A DNA stretch of 64,000 nt from Mesorhizobium sp. AR02 (lineage in GTDB: Bacteria; Pseudomonadota; Alphaproteobacteria; Rhizobiales; Rhizobiaceae), in contig NZ_CP080531.1 of the NCBI RefSeq assembly GCF_024746835.1, positions 1,364,001 through 1,428,000 of the forward strand, given 5' to 3'. The number at the start of each line of letters is the position of its first letter. Positions within the stretch are counted from its first letter, which is position 1. Shown here one piece after another: positions 7,936 through 16,096 of this stretch. The position numbers and the translations under genes are program-made. A model generated the notes under the pieces. That model had not been told where the DNA came from. It worked only from the letters and a program-made list of their open reading frames with translations, and ran no database searches.

Positions 7936-8874
7936 ATGCGTCTGTTCAAACTTTTCGTCGGTTGCGCCGCCGTCGTCGCCATATGCTCGACAGCCATGGG
8001 ATCAGCGCTCGCCGACACGTTCGCTCTCGTCAACATCAATCAGCAGGCCCTTTTCTTCAACCAGATCAACGAGGGCGCGCAGAAGGCAGCCGATGCCGCC
8101 GGCGCCAAGCTGGTCATCTTCAATGCCAACAACGTGCCGAGCGCGCAAAATGACGCGATCGAGACCTACATCACGCAGAAAGTCGACGGCATCATTCTGG
8201 TCGCCATCGACGTGAACGGCGTCAAGCCTGCGATCACCGCGGCCAAGGCGGCCGGCATTCCCGTGGTCGCCATCGACGCGCAGATCCCCAACGGCGACAA
8301 CGTTTCGTTCATCGGTGTCGACAACACCAAGGCCGGCGCGGATATCGGCAAATTCTACGCCGATTATGTGAAGACCGAGATGGGCGGCAAAGCCAAGATC
8401 GGCATCGTTGGTGCGCTTAATTCGTTCATCCAGAACCAGCGGCTCGACGGCTTCAAGAAAGCGGTCACCGACAGCGGCGAGGCGATCACCTTCCTCGACA
8501 CGGTCGACGGCCAGAACGTTCAGGAGACCGCATTGAGCGCTTCGGAGAACCTGATGACTGCCAACCCGGACATGACGACGCTCTATGCGACCGGCGAGCC
8601 GGCGTTGCTAGGCGCTGTTTCGGCCGTGACCAGCCAGGGCCGCACAGGCGACGTCAAGGTATTCGGCTGGGACCTGACCAAGCAGGCGGTTCAGGGCATC
8701 AGCGATGGTTGGGTGGTGGCAGTCGTCCAGCAGGATCCGGCGGGCGAAGGCAAGGCCGCGGTCGAAGCGCTGGCCAAGCTCAAGAAGGGCGAAAAGGTCG
8801 ATCCGATCATCAATATTCCGGTGACGATCGTTACCAAGAAGAATGTCGACCAATACCGCGCGATGTTCAAGTAA
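7936..8874 (+). CDS. Ribose-type sugar ABC transporter, periplasmic substrate-binding protein
   Basis: 312 residues with an N-terminal signal peptide (residues 1-27, ending SALADT) and a periplasmic-binding-protein type 1 fold of the RbsB class. Motifs include QLV-type opening strand FALVNINQQALFFNQ, the hinge-region DGIILVAID, and ATGEPALLGA. It captures a sugar or related polyol in the periplasm for the ATPase and permease encoded next. AAGGGGAA lies 6 bases before the ATG. It is first in the operon 7936-14398. The ligand is unknown; the downstream kinase suggests a sugar that is phosphorylated after import. Confidence 0.92.
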   Translation: MRLFKLFVGCAAVVAICSTAMGSALADTFALVNINQQALFFNQINEGAQKAADAAGAKLVIFNANNVPSAQNDAIETYITQKVDGIILVAIDVNGVKPAITAAKAAGIPVVAIDAQIPNGDNVSFIGVDNTKAGADIGKFYADYVKTEMGGKAKIGIVGALNSFIQNQRLDGFKKAVTDSGEAITFLDTVDGQNVQETALSASENLMTANPDMTTLYATGEPALLGAVSAVTSQGRTGDVKVFGWDLTKQAVQGISDGWVVAVVQQDPAGEGKAAVEALAKLKKGEKVDPIINIPVTIVTKKNVDQYRAMFK

Positions 8875-8948
8875 ACTGCGTCGACGACCGATCCGCGGCG
8901 CCGCCTCAGGCCACGTCGCGGACCCTATGCAAATCGCGTGGATCCAAG

Positions 8949-9746
8949 ATGAGCAGTAGCGAGACCTATCGGGTGCGGATGAGCGGCATCTCGAAGCACT
9001 ACAACGCCATCCAGTCGCTCGATGACGTGTCCCTGACGCTGAAGCCTGGGGAGGTTCTTGGGCTGGTCGGCGACAATGGCGCGGGAAAGTCGACATTGAG
9101 CAAGGTGCTGTCGGGAGCTGTGATCCCCGACGCCGGCACAATCGAGATTGATGGAATGCCGGTGAGCTTCAGTTCGCCGGCGGACTCGCGTGCAGCGCGC
9201 ATCGAGATGGTCTATCAGGATCTGTCGCTCTGTGACACGGTTGATGTCGCCGGCAATCTCTTTCTCGGCCGCGAGCCGCGCCGGCGCATCGCCGGCATTT
9301 CCTTTCTCGACAAGAAGCGCATGCACGAGCAGACACGCCAGATGCTCGATCAGCTCGGCATCGTTATCGCCGACACGCGGCTCAAGGTCGAAAACCTGTC
9401 CGGCGGGCAGCGACAGTCGATCGCGATCGGCCGCGCCGCCTCGTTCGAGCCGTCCGTGCTGATTATGGATGAGCCGACGGCAGCGCTTGCCGTCGCCGAG
9501 GTCGAGGCTGTGCTGGACCTGATCCGCACCGTGAGCGCGCGCGGCGTCAGCGTCATTCTGATCACCCACCGCCTCCAGGATCTGTTCCTCGTATGCGACC
9601 GCATTCAGGTCATGTATGAAGGACGTAACGTCGCCGAGCGGCTGATCGGCGAAACCAATATCGAGGACGTGGTCAACCTGATCGTGGGCCGCAAGTTCAA
9701 TGCTCGCTCCGCCACCAGCCGATATCGCGATGGAGCGCCGCCATGA
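8949..9746 (+). CDS. Sugar ABC transporter ATP-binding protein (single-domain, FrcA-like)
   Basis: 265 residues with one nucleotide-binding domain: Walker A GDNGAGKST (about 40-48), signature LSGGQRQ (about 152), Walker B VLIMDEPTAAL and the switch His in ITHR. Most ribose-type importers use a 500-residue double ATPase (RbsA); a single domain resembles the rhizobial fructose importer FrcA, so it presumably works as a homodimer. Start ATG 8949 (MSSSETYRV) leaves a 74-bp gap after the binding protein. Its stop overlaps the permease start (ATGA, 9743-9746), so translation is coupled. Confidence 0.93.
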   Translation: MSSSETYRVRMSGISKHYNAIQSLDDVSLTLKPGEVLGLVGDNGAGKSTLSKVLSGAVIPDAGTIEIDGMPVSFSSPADSRAARIEMVYQDLSLCDTVDVAGNLFLGREPRRRIAGISFLDKKRMHEQTRQMLDQLGIVIADTRLKVENLSGGQRQSIAIGRAASFEPSVLIMDEPTAALAVAEVEAVLDLIRTVSARGVSVILITHRLQDLFLVCDRIQVMYEGRNVAERLIGETNIEDVVNLIVGRKFNARSATSRYRDGAPP

Positions 9747-10753
9747 GCGGAGAGACCTCGACCCACTCGGCCCAGTCCCGAAAGGTGCCGAAAAGCGCAT
9801 GGCGCGATGCGATGCTCGCCAATGGCAGCGTCTTGTCGATCGCGCTGTTCTTTCTTGTCGTTTGCATCATCTTCTCGGTGGCGACCAACGCCTTTTTGAC
9901 ATCGCCCAATCTGTTGAACATCCTGCGGCAGTCGGCGCCGCTGCTGATCGTGGCCGCTGCGATGACCTTCGTCATCACCACGGGCGGCATCGATCTTTCA
10001 GTCGGCTCCGTCCTGGCGCTGGTGGCGACACTGTCGGCGACACTTCTGCAGCTTGGCTTGCCGTGGCCGGCGGTCATCCTCGCCATGCTCGCGCTGGGTG
10101 CCCTGCTTGGTGCGGTGCAGGGCTATTTCGTGGCTTATGAGGGCATCCCGGCCTTCATCGTGACGCTTGCCGGGCTTTCGGTGATCCGTGGCGTAGCGCT
10201 GCTGATCACCGGCGGCTACTCCATCCCCGTCGAGCCGGGAAGCCCTTTCACGGTCATAGGCCGCGCCTGGTTCCTTGGCGTGCCCGTGCCGGCGCTGATC
10301 GCGCTGGTGATGCTCGCGATCGCCTATCTGGCCTTCAACGAGACGCCGTTCGGCCGCTATGTGACCGGCATCGGCGCCAACGCCGAAGCGGTGAGACGCG
10401 CCGGCGTGAACACGCGGCTGACGACGCTTTTTGTCTATGTGATTTCCGCCGCTGCAGCGGCGCTGGCGGGGATCATCATTGCTGCCCGGCTCGGATCCGG
10501 ATCCTCGAATGCCGGGCAAGGCTTCGAGCTCGAAGTGATCGCTGCCGTCGTGCTTGGCGGCACCAGTCTGTTCGGCGGCCGCGGAACGGTCATCGGCACA
10601 GTGCTCGGTGCGCTTACCGTGGCCGTCATCGGCAACGGCCTGATCCTGGCGCATCTATCACCTTTCCTGACGCCGATCGTGACCGGAACGATCATCCTGA
10701 TCGCCATCTGGCTGAACTTCCGCCTGTTCCGCGGTGCGGTGCGAAGCCGTTGA
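9743..10753 (+). CDS. Sugar ABC transporter permease (RbsC family)
   Basis: 336 residues with eight to ten membrane spans and the CUT2 permease signatures TTGGIDLSVGSVLAL and VVLGGTSLFGGRGTVIGT. It forms the inner-membrane channel with the upstream ATPase and binding protein. The start overlaps the ATPase stop by four bases, and the phosphotriesterase-like gene begins four bases after its stop, so the operon is tight. Confidence 0.94.
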   Translation: MSGETSTHSAQSRKVPKSAWRDAMLANGSVLSIALFFLVVCIIFSVATNAFLTSPNLLNILRQSAPLLIVAAAMTFVITTGGIDLSVGSVLALVATLSATLLQLGLPWPAVILAMLALGALLGAVQGYFVAYEGIPAFIVTLAGLSVIRGVALLITGGYSIPVEPGSPFTVIGRAWFLGVPVPALIALVMLAIAYLAFNETPFGRYVTGIGANAEAVRRAGVNTRLTTLFVYVISAAAAALAGIIIAARLGSGSSNAGQGFELEVIAAVVLGGTSLFGGRGTVIGTVLGALTVAVIGNGLILAHLSPFLTPIVTGTIILIAIWLNFRLFRGAVRSR

Positions 10754-10757
10754 GCCC

Positions 10758-11849
10758 ATGAGCAATCTCTTCGATGATGCGCCGCCCACGCAGCGGCTGG
10801 AGATCGGGGTCGAAACCGGCCACGTGATGACCGTGCTCGGTTCGGTTCCGGTCGAAGAAATGGGAATTACCATGATGCACGAGCACATCTTGCTCGACGG
10901 CGCGCGCACCTGGAAATGTCCCTGTCATCCCGACGACATGGCGCTCGCCGAGCAACCAGTGAACATCGAGATCATCGGCGAACTGCGCATGAACCCTTAT
11001 GTGAACCGCGACAACGTCTCGCTCGACGACAGTGACCTGGCGCTGTCGGAGTTGCAACGGTATCGCGCGCTGGGTGGTCACACCGTGGTCGACGCGACCA
11101 ATATCGGTATCGGCCGCGAGCCGGAAAAGCTTGCCCGCATCAGCCGCATGTCTGGCTTGAAGATCGTCATGGGCACTGGCTTCTATCTCGAGCACACCCA
11201 TCCCGAATGGTTGAAGGTCATGGATGTCGACGCGGTGACCGAGTTCATCGTCAATGACGTCGGCGGCGGCGCGACGCAGCCGCCGATCCTGGCCGGCCTG
11301 ATCGGCGAGATCGGCGTCAGCAAGGACTTCACCTCCGAGGAACGAAAGTCGTTGAGAGCTTCCGCGCGAGCCTCGCGCATCACGGGCGTGCCGCTGTCAA
11401 TTCATCTGCCGGGCTGGGAGCGTTTGGCGCATGAGGTGCTCGATGTCGTGGAGGCCGAGGGCGCCGATCTTCGCCACACCGTGCTCTGCCACATGAATCC
11501 CAGCCACAACGATCTCGACTATCAGACAAGCCTTGCCCGACGCGGCGCGTTCCTCGAATACGATATGATCGGCATGGACTACTACTATGCCGATCAGGAC
11601 GCGCAATCGCCCTCCGATGAAGAGAATGCGCGAGCAGTTGCGGCACTTGTCGAAGCGGGCTTCGGCGACCGCCTGCTGCTCTCGCAGGATGTGTTCCTCA
11701 AGATCATGCTGACCCGCTTCGGCGGCTTCGGCTACGGCTATATCCTGAAGCATTTCATACCGCGTCTGAAACGGCATGGCGTCGAGCAGCTAGCCATCGA
11801 TCGCATGCTGATCGCCAATCCGAAGACCGTGTTCGCGCGGCAGACCTAA
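10758..11849 (+). CDS. Phosphotriesterase-family metal-dependent hydrolase
   Basis: 363 residues of the amidohydrolase superfamily. The first metal pair is in MMHEHILLDG (about residues 36-43), the bridging position is a Glu in LIGEIGVS (about 178; Lys in true phosphotriesterases), with further ligands in SIHLPG, LCHMNPSH and LLSQDVF. The Glu replacement matches the PHP/lactonase branch rather than organophosphate hydrolases. Likely role: hydrolysis of a sugar lactone or ester in the cytoplasm after import; this is an inference from the operon, where it sits between a sugar importer and a PfkB kinase. Confidence 0.88.
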   Translation: MSNLFDDAPPTQRLEIGVETGHVMTVLGSVPVEEMGITMMHEHILLDGARTWKCPCHPDDMALAEQPVNIEIIGELRMNPYVNRDNVSLDDSDLALSELQRYRALGGHTVVDATNIGIGREPEKLARISRMSGLKIVMGTGFYLEHTHPEWLKVMDVDAVTEFIVNDVGGGATQPPILAGLIGEIGVSKDFTSEERKSLRASARASRITGVPLSIHLPGWERLAHEVLDVVEAEGADLRHTVLCHMNPSHNDLDYQTSLARRGAFLEYDMIGMDYYYADQDAQSPSDEENARAVAALVEAGFGDRLLLSQDVFLKIMLTRFGGFGYGYILKHFIPRLKRHGVEQLAIDRMLIANPKTVFARQT

Positions 11850-11876
11850 GCGGCCAAGACTGACGACGGAGTTCAA

Positions 11877-12647
11877 ATGTCGAAGAAAAAGATCCTGCTT
11901 GCCGGTGAATCCTGGGTGTCGACCGCGACCCATATCAAGGGTTTCGACCAGTTTCCGACGGTCACTTACCATACCGGCGCGGACGAATTGCTGACGGCGT
12001 TGAAGGCAACTGATTTCGACGTGACCTTCATGCCGGCGCATGAGGCTCAGCGCAGCTTTCCTCAAGCAATGGAAGCCCTCTCGGCATATGACGCGGTGGT
12101 GCTCTCCGACATCGGCGCCAACACGCTGCTTCTGCATCCGGACACCTGGGTTCACTCGAAGAGAACGCCGAACCGCTTGCGCCTGCTGCGGGACTATGTG
12201 AGCGCCGGCGGCGGACTTTTGATGTTCGGCGGCTACTATAGCTTCCAGGGCATCAACGGCGGCGCGCGCTACCATAAGACGCCGGTCGAGGAAGTGCTGC
12301 CGGTGAACTGCCTCTCGGTCGACGACCGCATCGAGGTTCCGGAAGGCTTTGCGCCTGTGCCGACAGGCTCGTCGAGTCATCCCATCCTGAAGGGTCTCGG
12401 TTCGGACTGGCCGATGCTGCTCGGCTTCAACGAGGTGACCCTGAAAGACGGGGCAGAAGTTCTGGCTACCGTGTCGTCGGAATATGGATCACTGCCGCTG
12501 CTTGTCACCGGCCGCTACGGCAAGGGCCGCACTGTAGCTTGGACATCCGATGTCGGGCCGCATTGGCTGCCACCGGAGTTCATCGCCTGGAAAGGCTATA
12601 AGACCCTGTTCGAACAGATGCTTAGCTGGGCGACATGTGGGAACTGA
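11877..12647 (+). CDS. ThuA/glutamine-amidotransferase-like protein
   Basis: 256 residues with a flavodoxin-like class I amidotransferase fold: KKILLAGESW at the N-terminus, YDAVVLSDIGANT (about 80), YVSAGGGLLMFGGYYSF (about 107-123) and GKGRTVAWTSDVGPHW near the end. No catalytic Cys is seen at the usual nucleophile elbow (GGYYSF in its place), so glutaminase activity is unlikely; ThuA-like proteins are associated with sugar catabolism. Reaction unknown. It follows the hydrolase by 27 bp and precedes the kinase by 3 bp in the same operon. Confidence 0.78.
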   Translation: MSKKKILLAGESWVSTATHIKGFDQFPTVTYHTGADELLTALKATDFDVTFMPAHEAQRSFPQAMEALSAYDAVVLSDIGANTLLLHPDTWVHSKRTPNRLRLLRDYVSAGGGLLMFGGYYSFQGINGGARYHKTPVEEVLPVNCLSVDDRIEVPEGFAPVPTGSSSHPILKGLGSDWPMLLGFNEVTLKDGAEVLATVSSEYGSLPLLVTGRYGKGRTVAWTSDVGPHWLPPEFIAWKGYKTLFEQMLSWATCGN

Positions 12648-12650
12648 GCG

Positions 12651-13559
12651 ATGCACGTCCACGTCGTGGGTAATGCCTGTGTCGACACAACGTTCCACCT
12701 CGGCCGCTTCCCTGCCGCGGGCGAGACTTTGAACGCCGTTGCCTGTTCTGAAGGCCTTGGCGGCAAGGGCGCAAACCAGGCGGTCGCGGCCGCGCGCACG
12801 GGCGCGGCCGTGACGCTATGGACGGCGCTCGGCAAAGACTCCGCAGGCGCATGGATCCGGAGCCGCCTCGGCAGGGAGCTATCCGACATCCAGGTGAACG
12901 AATTCGACCTGCCGAGCGACCGCTCGACCATCGTCATTGATGCTGGCGGCGAGAACTTCATCGTCAGCGGCGTCGCCTGCGGCGAAGCGTTCGATCCGAT
13001 TGCGCAAACCGCACTTGCGCGCCGGATTGCGCCTGGCGACATCCTTGTCATGCAAGGAAACCTGCGAGGCGCCGCGACAAATGCCTGCCTGCGGGCAGCA
13101 CAGGAAAATGGCGCGCGCACCGTTCTGAATGCGAGCCCTATCGATGCAGCGGCTCTGCCTGATTTCGGTCTAGCGGAGGTATTGGTGGTGAACCAAAGTG
13201 AGGCGAAAGCACTGACCGGCCGGGGTGATATGGCCGCGGCTGCCGACGCGCTAGCGGCCAAAGGCGCCGGGACAGTCGTGATCACGCTCGGCGCCGAGGG
13301 TTGTCTTGTGCTCGGCCCGGACCAGGCAGAATCGCTTCGTTTGCCGGCGCCACACGTCGAGGCGCTCGACACCAGCGGTGCCGGCGATGTGTTCTGCGGC
13401 TGTCTGGCCGGCGGGTTTGCAAAGAGAATGTCAGTTACATCCGCACTGAAGTTTGCGCTCGCGGCCGCGGCAATCGCAGTGACACGGCCGGGCACACTGG
13501 CATCCTGTCCTGTCGCGTCTGAAATGGCGGCGCTCATCGATCAAACGGAGCTCTCATGA
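12651..13559 (+). CDS. PfkB-family carbohydrate kinase (ribokinase-like)
   Basis: 302 residues. PfkB signature 1 is at GLGGKGANQAVAAAR (about 35-49) and signature 2 at DTSGAGDVFCGCLAGG (about 240-255), with the catalytic Asp in GAGD. It should phosphorylate the imported sugar or its derivative with ATP in the cytoplasm. Its stop overlaps the BtpA gene start by four bases (13556-13559). The substrate is not predictable; the ribose-type importer is compatible with a pentose, tetrose or nucleoside-derived sugar. Confidence 0.92.
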   Translation: MHVHVVGNACVDTTFHLGRFPAAGETLNAVACSEGLGGKGANQAVAAARTGAAVTLWTALGKDSAGAWIRSRLGRELSDIQVNEFDLPSDRSTIVIDAGGENFIVSGVACGEAFDPIAQTALARRIAPGDILVMQGNLRGAATNACLRAAQENGARTVLNASPIDAAALPDFGLAEVLVVNQSEAKALTGRGDMAAAADALAAKGAGTVVITLGAEGCLVLGPDQAESLRLPAPHVEALDTSGAGDVFCGCLAGGFAKRMSVTSALKFALAAAAIAVTRPGTLASCPVASEMAALIDQTELS

Positions 13560-14398
13560 CCCAGCCCTCACGTCCGATCGGTCAATCAGGCGGCGACGCG
13601 CTCGTTCAGCTTTTCGGCCGCACCAAGGTGGTCATCGGCGTCGTTCACCTTGCGCCGCTGCCCGGCGCGCCTCGCTATGACGGCGAGGCGGTGGAGGCGA
13701 TCTATCAGCGAGGGCTCGACGATGCGAGAGCCTACCTCGATGGCGGATGCGACGGCGTGATCATCGAGAACCATGGCGACATACCATTCGCCAAACCTGA
13801 CGATATCGGACCGGAGACAGCGGCCTATATGGCGGTCGTCTCCGACCGTATTCGCCGCGAACTCGGCAAGCCGATCGGCATCAATGTGCTCGCAAACGCC
13901 GCGATCCCGGCCCTTGCGATCGCCAGTGCCGCAGGCGCCGGCTTCGTGCGCATCAATCAATGGGCGAACGCCTATATCGCTAACGAGGGCTTTGTCGAGG
14001 GCGAGTCGGGCCGAGCAGCACGCTATCGCGCTAGGCTGCGCGCCAACGGCATCCGCGTTTTCGCCGATGCTCATGTCAAGCATGGCGCGCACGCGATCGT
14101 TGCCGACCGGCCGGTCGAGGAACTGGTCAAGGATTTGGTCTTCTTCGACGCCGACGCCATCATCGCGACGGGCCAGCGCACCGGGCACGCTGCGGATCTG
14201 AGCTACATCCGCATGATCAAGGAGGCCGCCGGCCTGCCGACGCTGGTTGGCAGCGGCGTGACGCCCGACAACGCCAACGATATCCTTGGCATCGTCGATG
14301 GCGTCATCATCGCCAGCGCACTGAAGCATGACGGCGTCTGGTGGAACCAGGTCGACCCCGCCCGAGTAAAGACTTTCATGGCCGGGCTGAGGCGATGA
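13556..14398 (+). CDS. BtpA/SgcQ family TIM-barrel protein
   Basis: 280 residues. Family motifs visible are GVVHLAPLPGAPRYDG near residue 25, DGVIIENHGDIPF (about 65), GINVLANAA (about 105), ADAHVKHG (about 168) and VGSGVTPDNA (about 236). Family knowledge: BtpA is linked to photosystem I in cyanobacteria, while SgcQ lies in a cryptic E. coli sugar operon, and many homologues sit in sugar operons with an unassigned aldolase-like or isomerase-like role. Last gene of the operon, ending 70 bp before att copy B. Confidence 0.9.
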   Translation: MTQPSRPIGQSGGDALVQLFGRTKVVIGVVHLAPLPGAPRYDGEAVEAIYQRGLDDARAYLDGGCDGVIIENHGDIPFAKPDDIGPETAAYMAVVSDRIRRELGKPIGINVLANAAIPALAIASAAGAGFVRINQWANAYIANEGFVEGESGRAARYRARLRANGIRVFADAHVKHGAHAIVADRPVEELVKDLVFFDADAIIATGQRTGHAADLSYIRMIKEAAGLPTLVGSGVTPDNANDILGIVDGVIIASALKHDGVWWNQVDPARVKTFMAGLRR

Positions 14399-14467
14399 CC
14401 GAGCGGAAATCCGAACGCCTGCTGGTTGTGGCGTGAGGGCCAAGGCAAACAGCCGCCCCCAGATGAC

Positions 14468-14555
14468 AGAGGATTGAACTCTAAGTTATCATAATAATTT
14501 CAAATACTTACAAGTTGTTTTGTAACGCTGTGACGTGCATCAGAATGAACCGATC
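14468..14555 (+). repeat. att-like repeat B (tRNA-Thr 3' end fragment plus arm)
   Basis: AGAGGATTGAACTCT (14468-14482) matches the tRNA-Thr T-arm region. The usual right-hand arm follows: CAAATACTTA, TTTTGTAACGCTGTGACG and CAGAATGA. The outermost bases of the core (GGTGCTGCG) are lost here, so the junction to segment 1 has been eroded or was formed imprecisely. Separates segments 1 and 2. Confidence 0.75.
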
Positions 14556-14561
14556 CTACTG

Positions 14562-14783
14562 TCACCTTGGTCCCGCGACTTCTTTTTTGTCAAGCACTCG
14601 GGCGAAGGCTGATAGCCATGGCTTCTTCCACCTGGCCACATCATTTTCGGCTTTCTGAGTTTCAGCCAAAGTAAGTTTCAAAAAATCGCCCCGGACAAAT
14701 CGGTAGAACGTGTCGGGGTAAAAGCCGCGATCCGGGTCAATTGCCTGTATCGAGAGACGAGTGTTGTCACCATCCTCCCACAA
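14562..14783 (-). CDS. Hypothetical protein or fragment (73 aa)
   Basis: 73 codons from a TTG at 14783; no ATG start is available, and an in-frame stop lies 18 bases above it. The sequence (DPDRGFYPDTFYRFVRG, ARWKKPWLSAFARVLDKK) has normal protein character with many aromatic and charged residues, but I do not recognise it. It lies directly inside att copy B in the same orientation as the small gene inside copy A. It may be the tail of a truncated gene. Confidence 0.35.
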   Translation of the reverse strand: MWEDGDNTRLSIQAIDPDRGFYPDTFYRFVRGDFLKLTLAETQKAENDVARWKKPWLSAFARVLDKKEVAGPR

Positions 14784-15193
14784 CCCAGCGAGCCCCGCCT
14801 ACACCTGCCTTGACTATGCCCCTTCGCTAAAAGCGAGAGAGATGCCGGCCGGCCCGGTTATTGAAATACCGGTTCGCTCCCTGGGAATATCCGCATCCTG
14901 GCTTGGCAGTTGGCGGAAGTCCTGAGCGCAATCTGAAGATTCTCTGAAATTTGCAAACCGGAAGGAATGGCGGTGGGCTGCCGTGCAATCATGCCCATTC
15001 CAGCGGCCTGGTTCGGCACAAAGCGTTGACTTTGATTGTAAGTTATCCCTAATATGCGCGAAAGCTAATGTTTCCAGGGTGCAGTCGCTCTTGTTGGATT
15101 GGACGAGTCTTCGCTCCGGCCTCAAGTAAGCTCGGTTATTGGTCAGAAACGGGGGCGCCATAACGCATTGAGAACTCAGAGGGATGGTGGAAG
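14784..15193. other. Intergenic region, no gene seen
   Basis: A 141-codon minus-strand frame across 14814-15239 has the composition of an antisense shadow and no recognisable motif. I see no RNA gene or convincing terminator. The ribosome site of the next gene (GATGGTGGAAG) is at its right end. Confidence 0.4.
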
Positions 15194-15978
15194 ATGCAAA
15201 TCTTCTCCGCCGCTGTCTTGATTGCTGGACTGTCAGCAATACTGGCGATTGCAGCCCAGCCTGCTGACAGTTCCGATACCGCTGATCGTTGCACTTGCGA
15301 AATTCGTCAGAAGCAACCTCTCAAGGACTCAACCGCAGAATCGGTGTCGCAATCGTTCTTGCAGCCGATATGTCTGGCTCCATTAACCAGACCGAGGCGG
15401 CCTTGCAACGGGAGGGCTACGCGGCTGCCTTGGAATCGGCGAGCGTGCTCCAAGTAATCAAAGAAGGCTTGCACGGGAGGATCGCAGTCACCTTCCTCGA
15501 ATGGTCGAGTTCAGGCTACTTGAAGACTCGGTTGGACTGGACCGTTCTCTCTGACGCAAATGATGCATCTGCAATCGCGGAAGCAATCCGGAAAAAGTCG
15601 GAGAGCCGAGGCCTTGATCCGCACGGTGCGAAAACATCGATCTCATACGCCATTGACGCATCAGTTGATGCCTTTGACAAACTTCCGGTCACAACGTCGC
15701 GTAGGGTCATCGATATCTCAGGCGACGGAACAAACAATAACGGACCTTCACTTGAGGACAGCCGCCAAAGAGCGCTTCAAAAGGCCATCATCATCAATGG
15801 CCTGCCAATCGGCGCTGAAATAGAAGATGGAGAGACAATAGCCGAGTATTATGAGCGACACGTCATCGGAGGGCCAGGCTCGTTTATTATTCCAGCCAAC
15901 AGCCCGGCAGAATTCCAATGGGCTATAAGGAAGCTAATTCGAGAGGTGAGTTCCATCTCGGACAAGCGACATTCCTAG
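15194..15978 (+). pseudogene. DUF1194 (VWA-like) secreted protein, frameshifted
   Basis: Two frames must be joined. From ATG 15194 (GGTGGAAG upstream) an obvious signal peptide is read (MQIFSAAVLIAGLSAILAIA), but this frame runs into unrelated residues. The DUF1194 body is in another frame from about 15320: VAIVLAADMSGSIN (MIDAS-like DxSxS), GRIAVTFLEWSS, and RRVIDISGDGTNNNG, ending at 15978. A one- or two-base indel between about 15290 and 15330 separates them. The body frame alone can start only at a TTG (15289) without a leader. Either a real mutation or a sequencing error. Confidence 0.75.
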
Positions 15979-16096
15979 AATGCTCTTCAAATATAGTGTG
16001 ACGCGCCGCAGAGGCGCTGCGCCCTGGAGGCGTCGCAGGGGCCACTCTGGCCCTCTTTCGCACTTTGCATAAAGACCGCCGTGCCTCGACCGCGAT

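Noticed and set aside
8709..8948. Longer start for the ATP-binding protein in cassette 1
   Set aside because: The upstream frame overlaps the binding-protein gene in another frame; the protein family begins at ATG 8949.
14814..15239. 141-codon minus-strand frame
   Set aside because: Composition (Arg/Ser/Cys-rich, many rare transitions) and lack of motifs indicate a non-coding shadow; it also overlaps the start of the DUF1194 gene.
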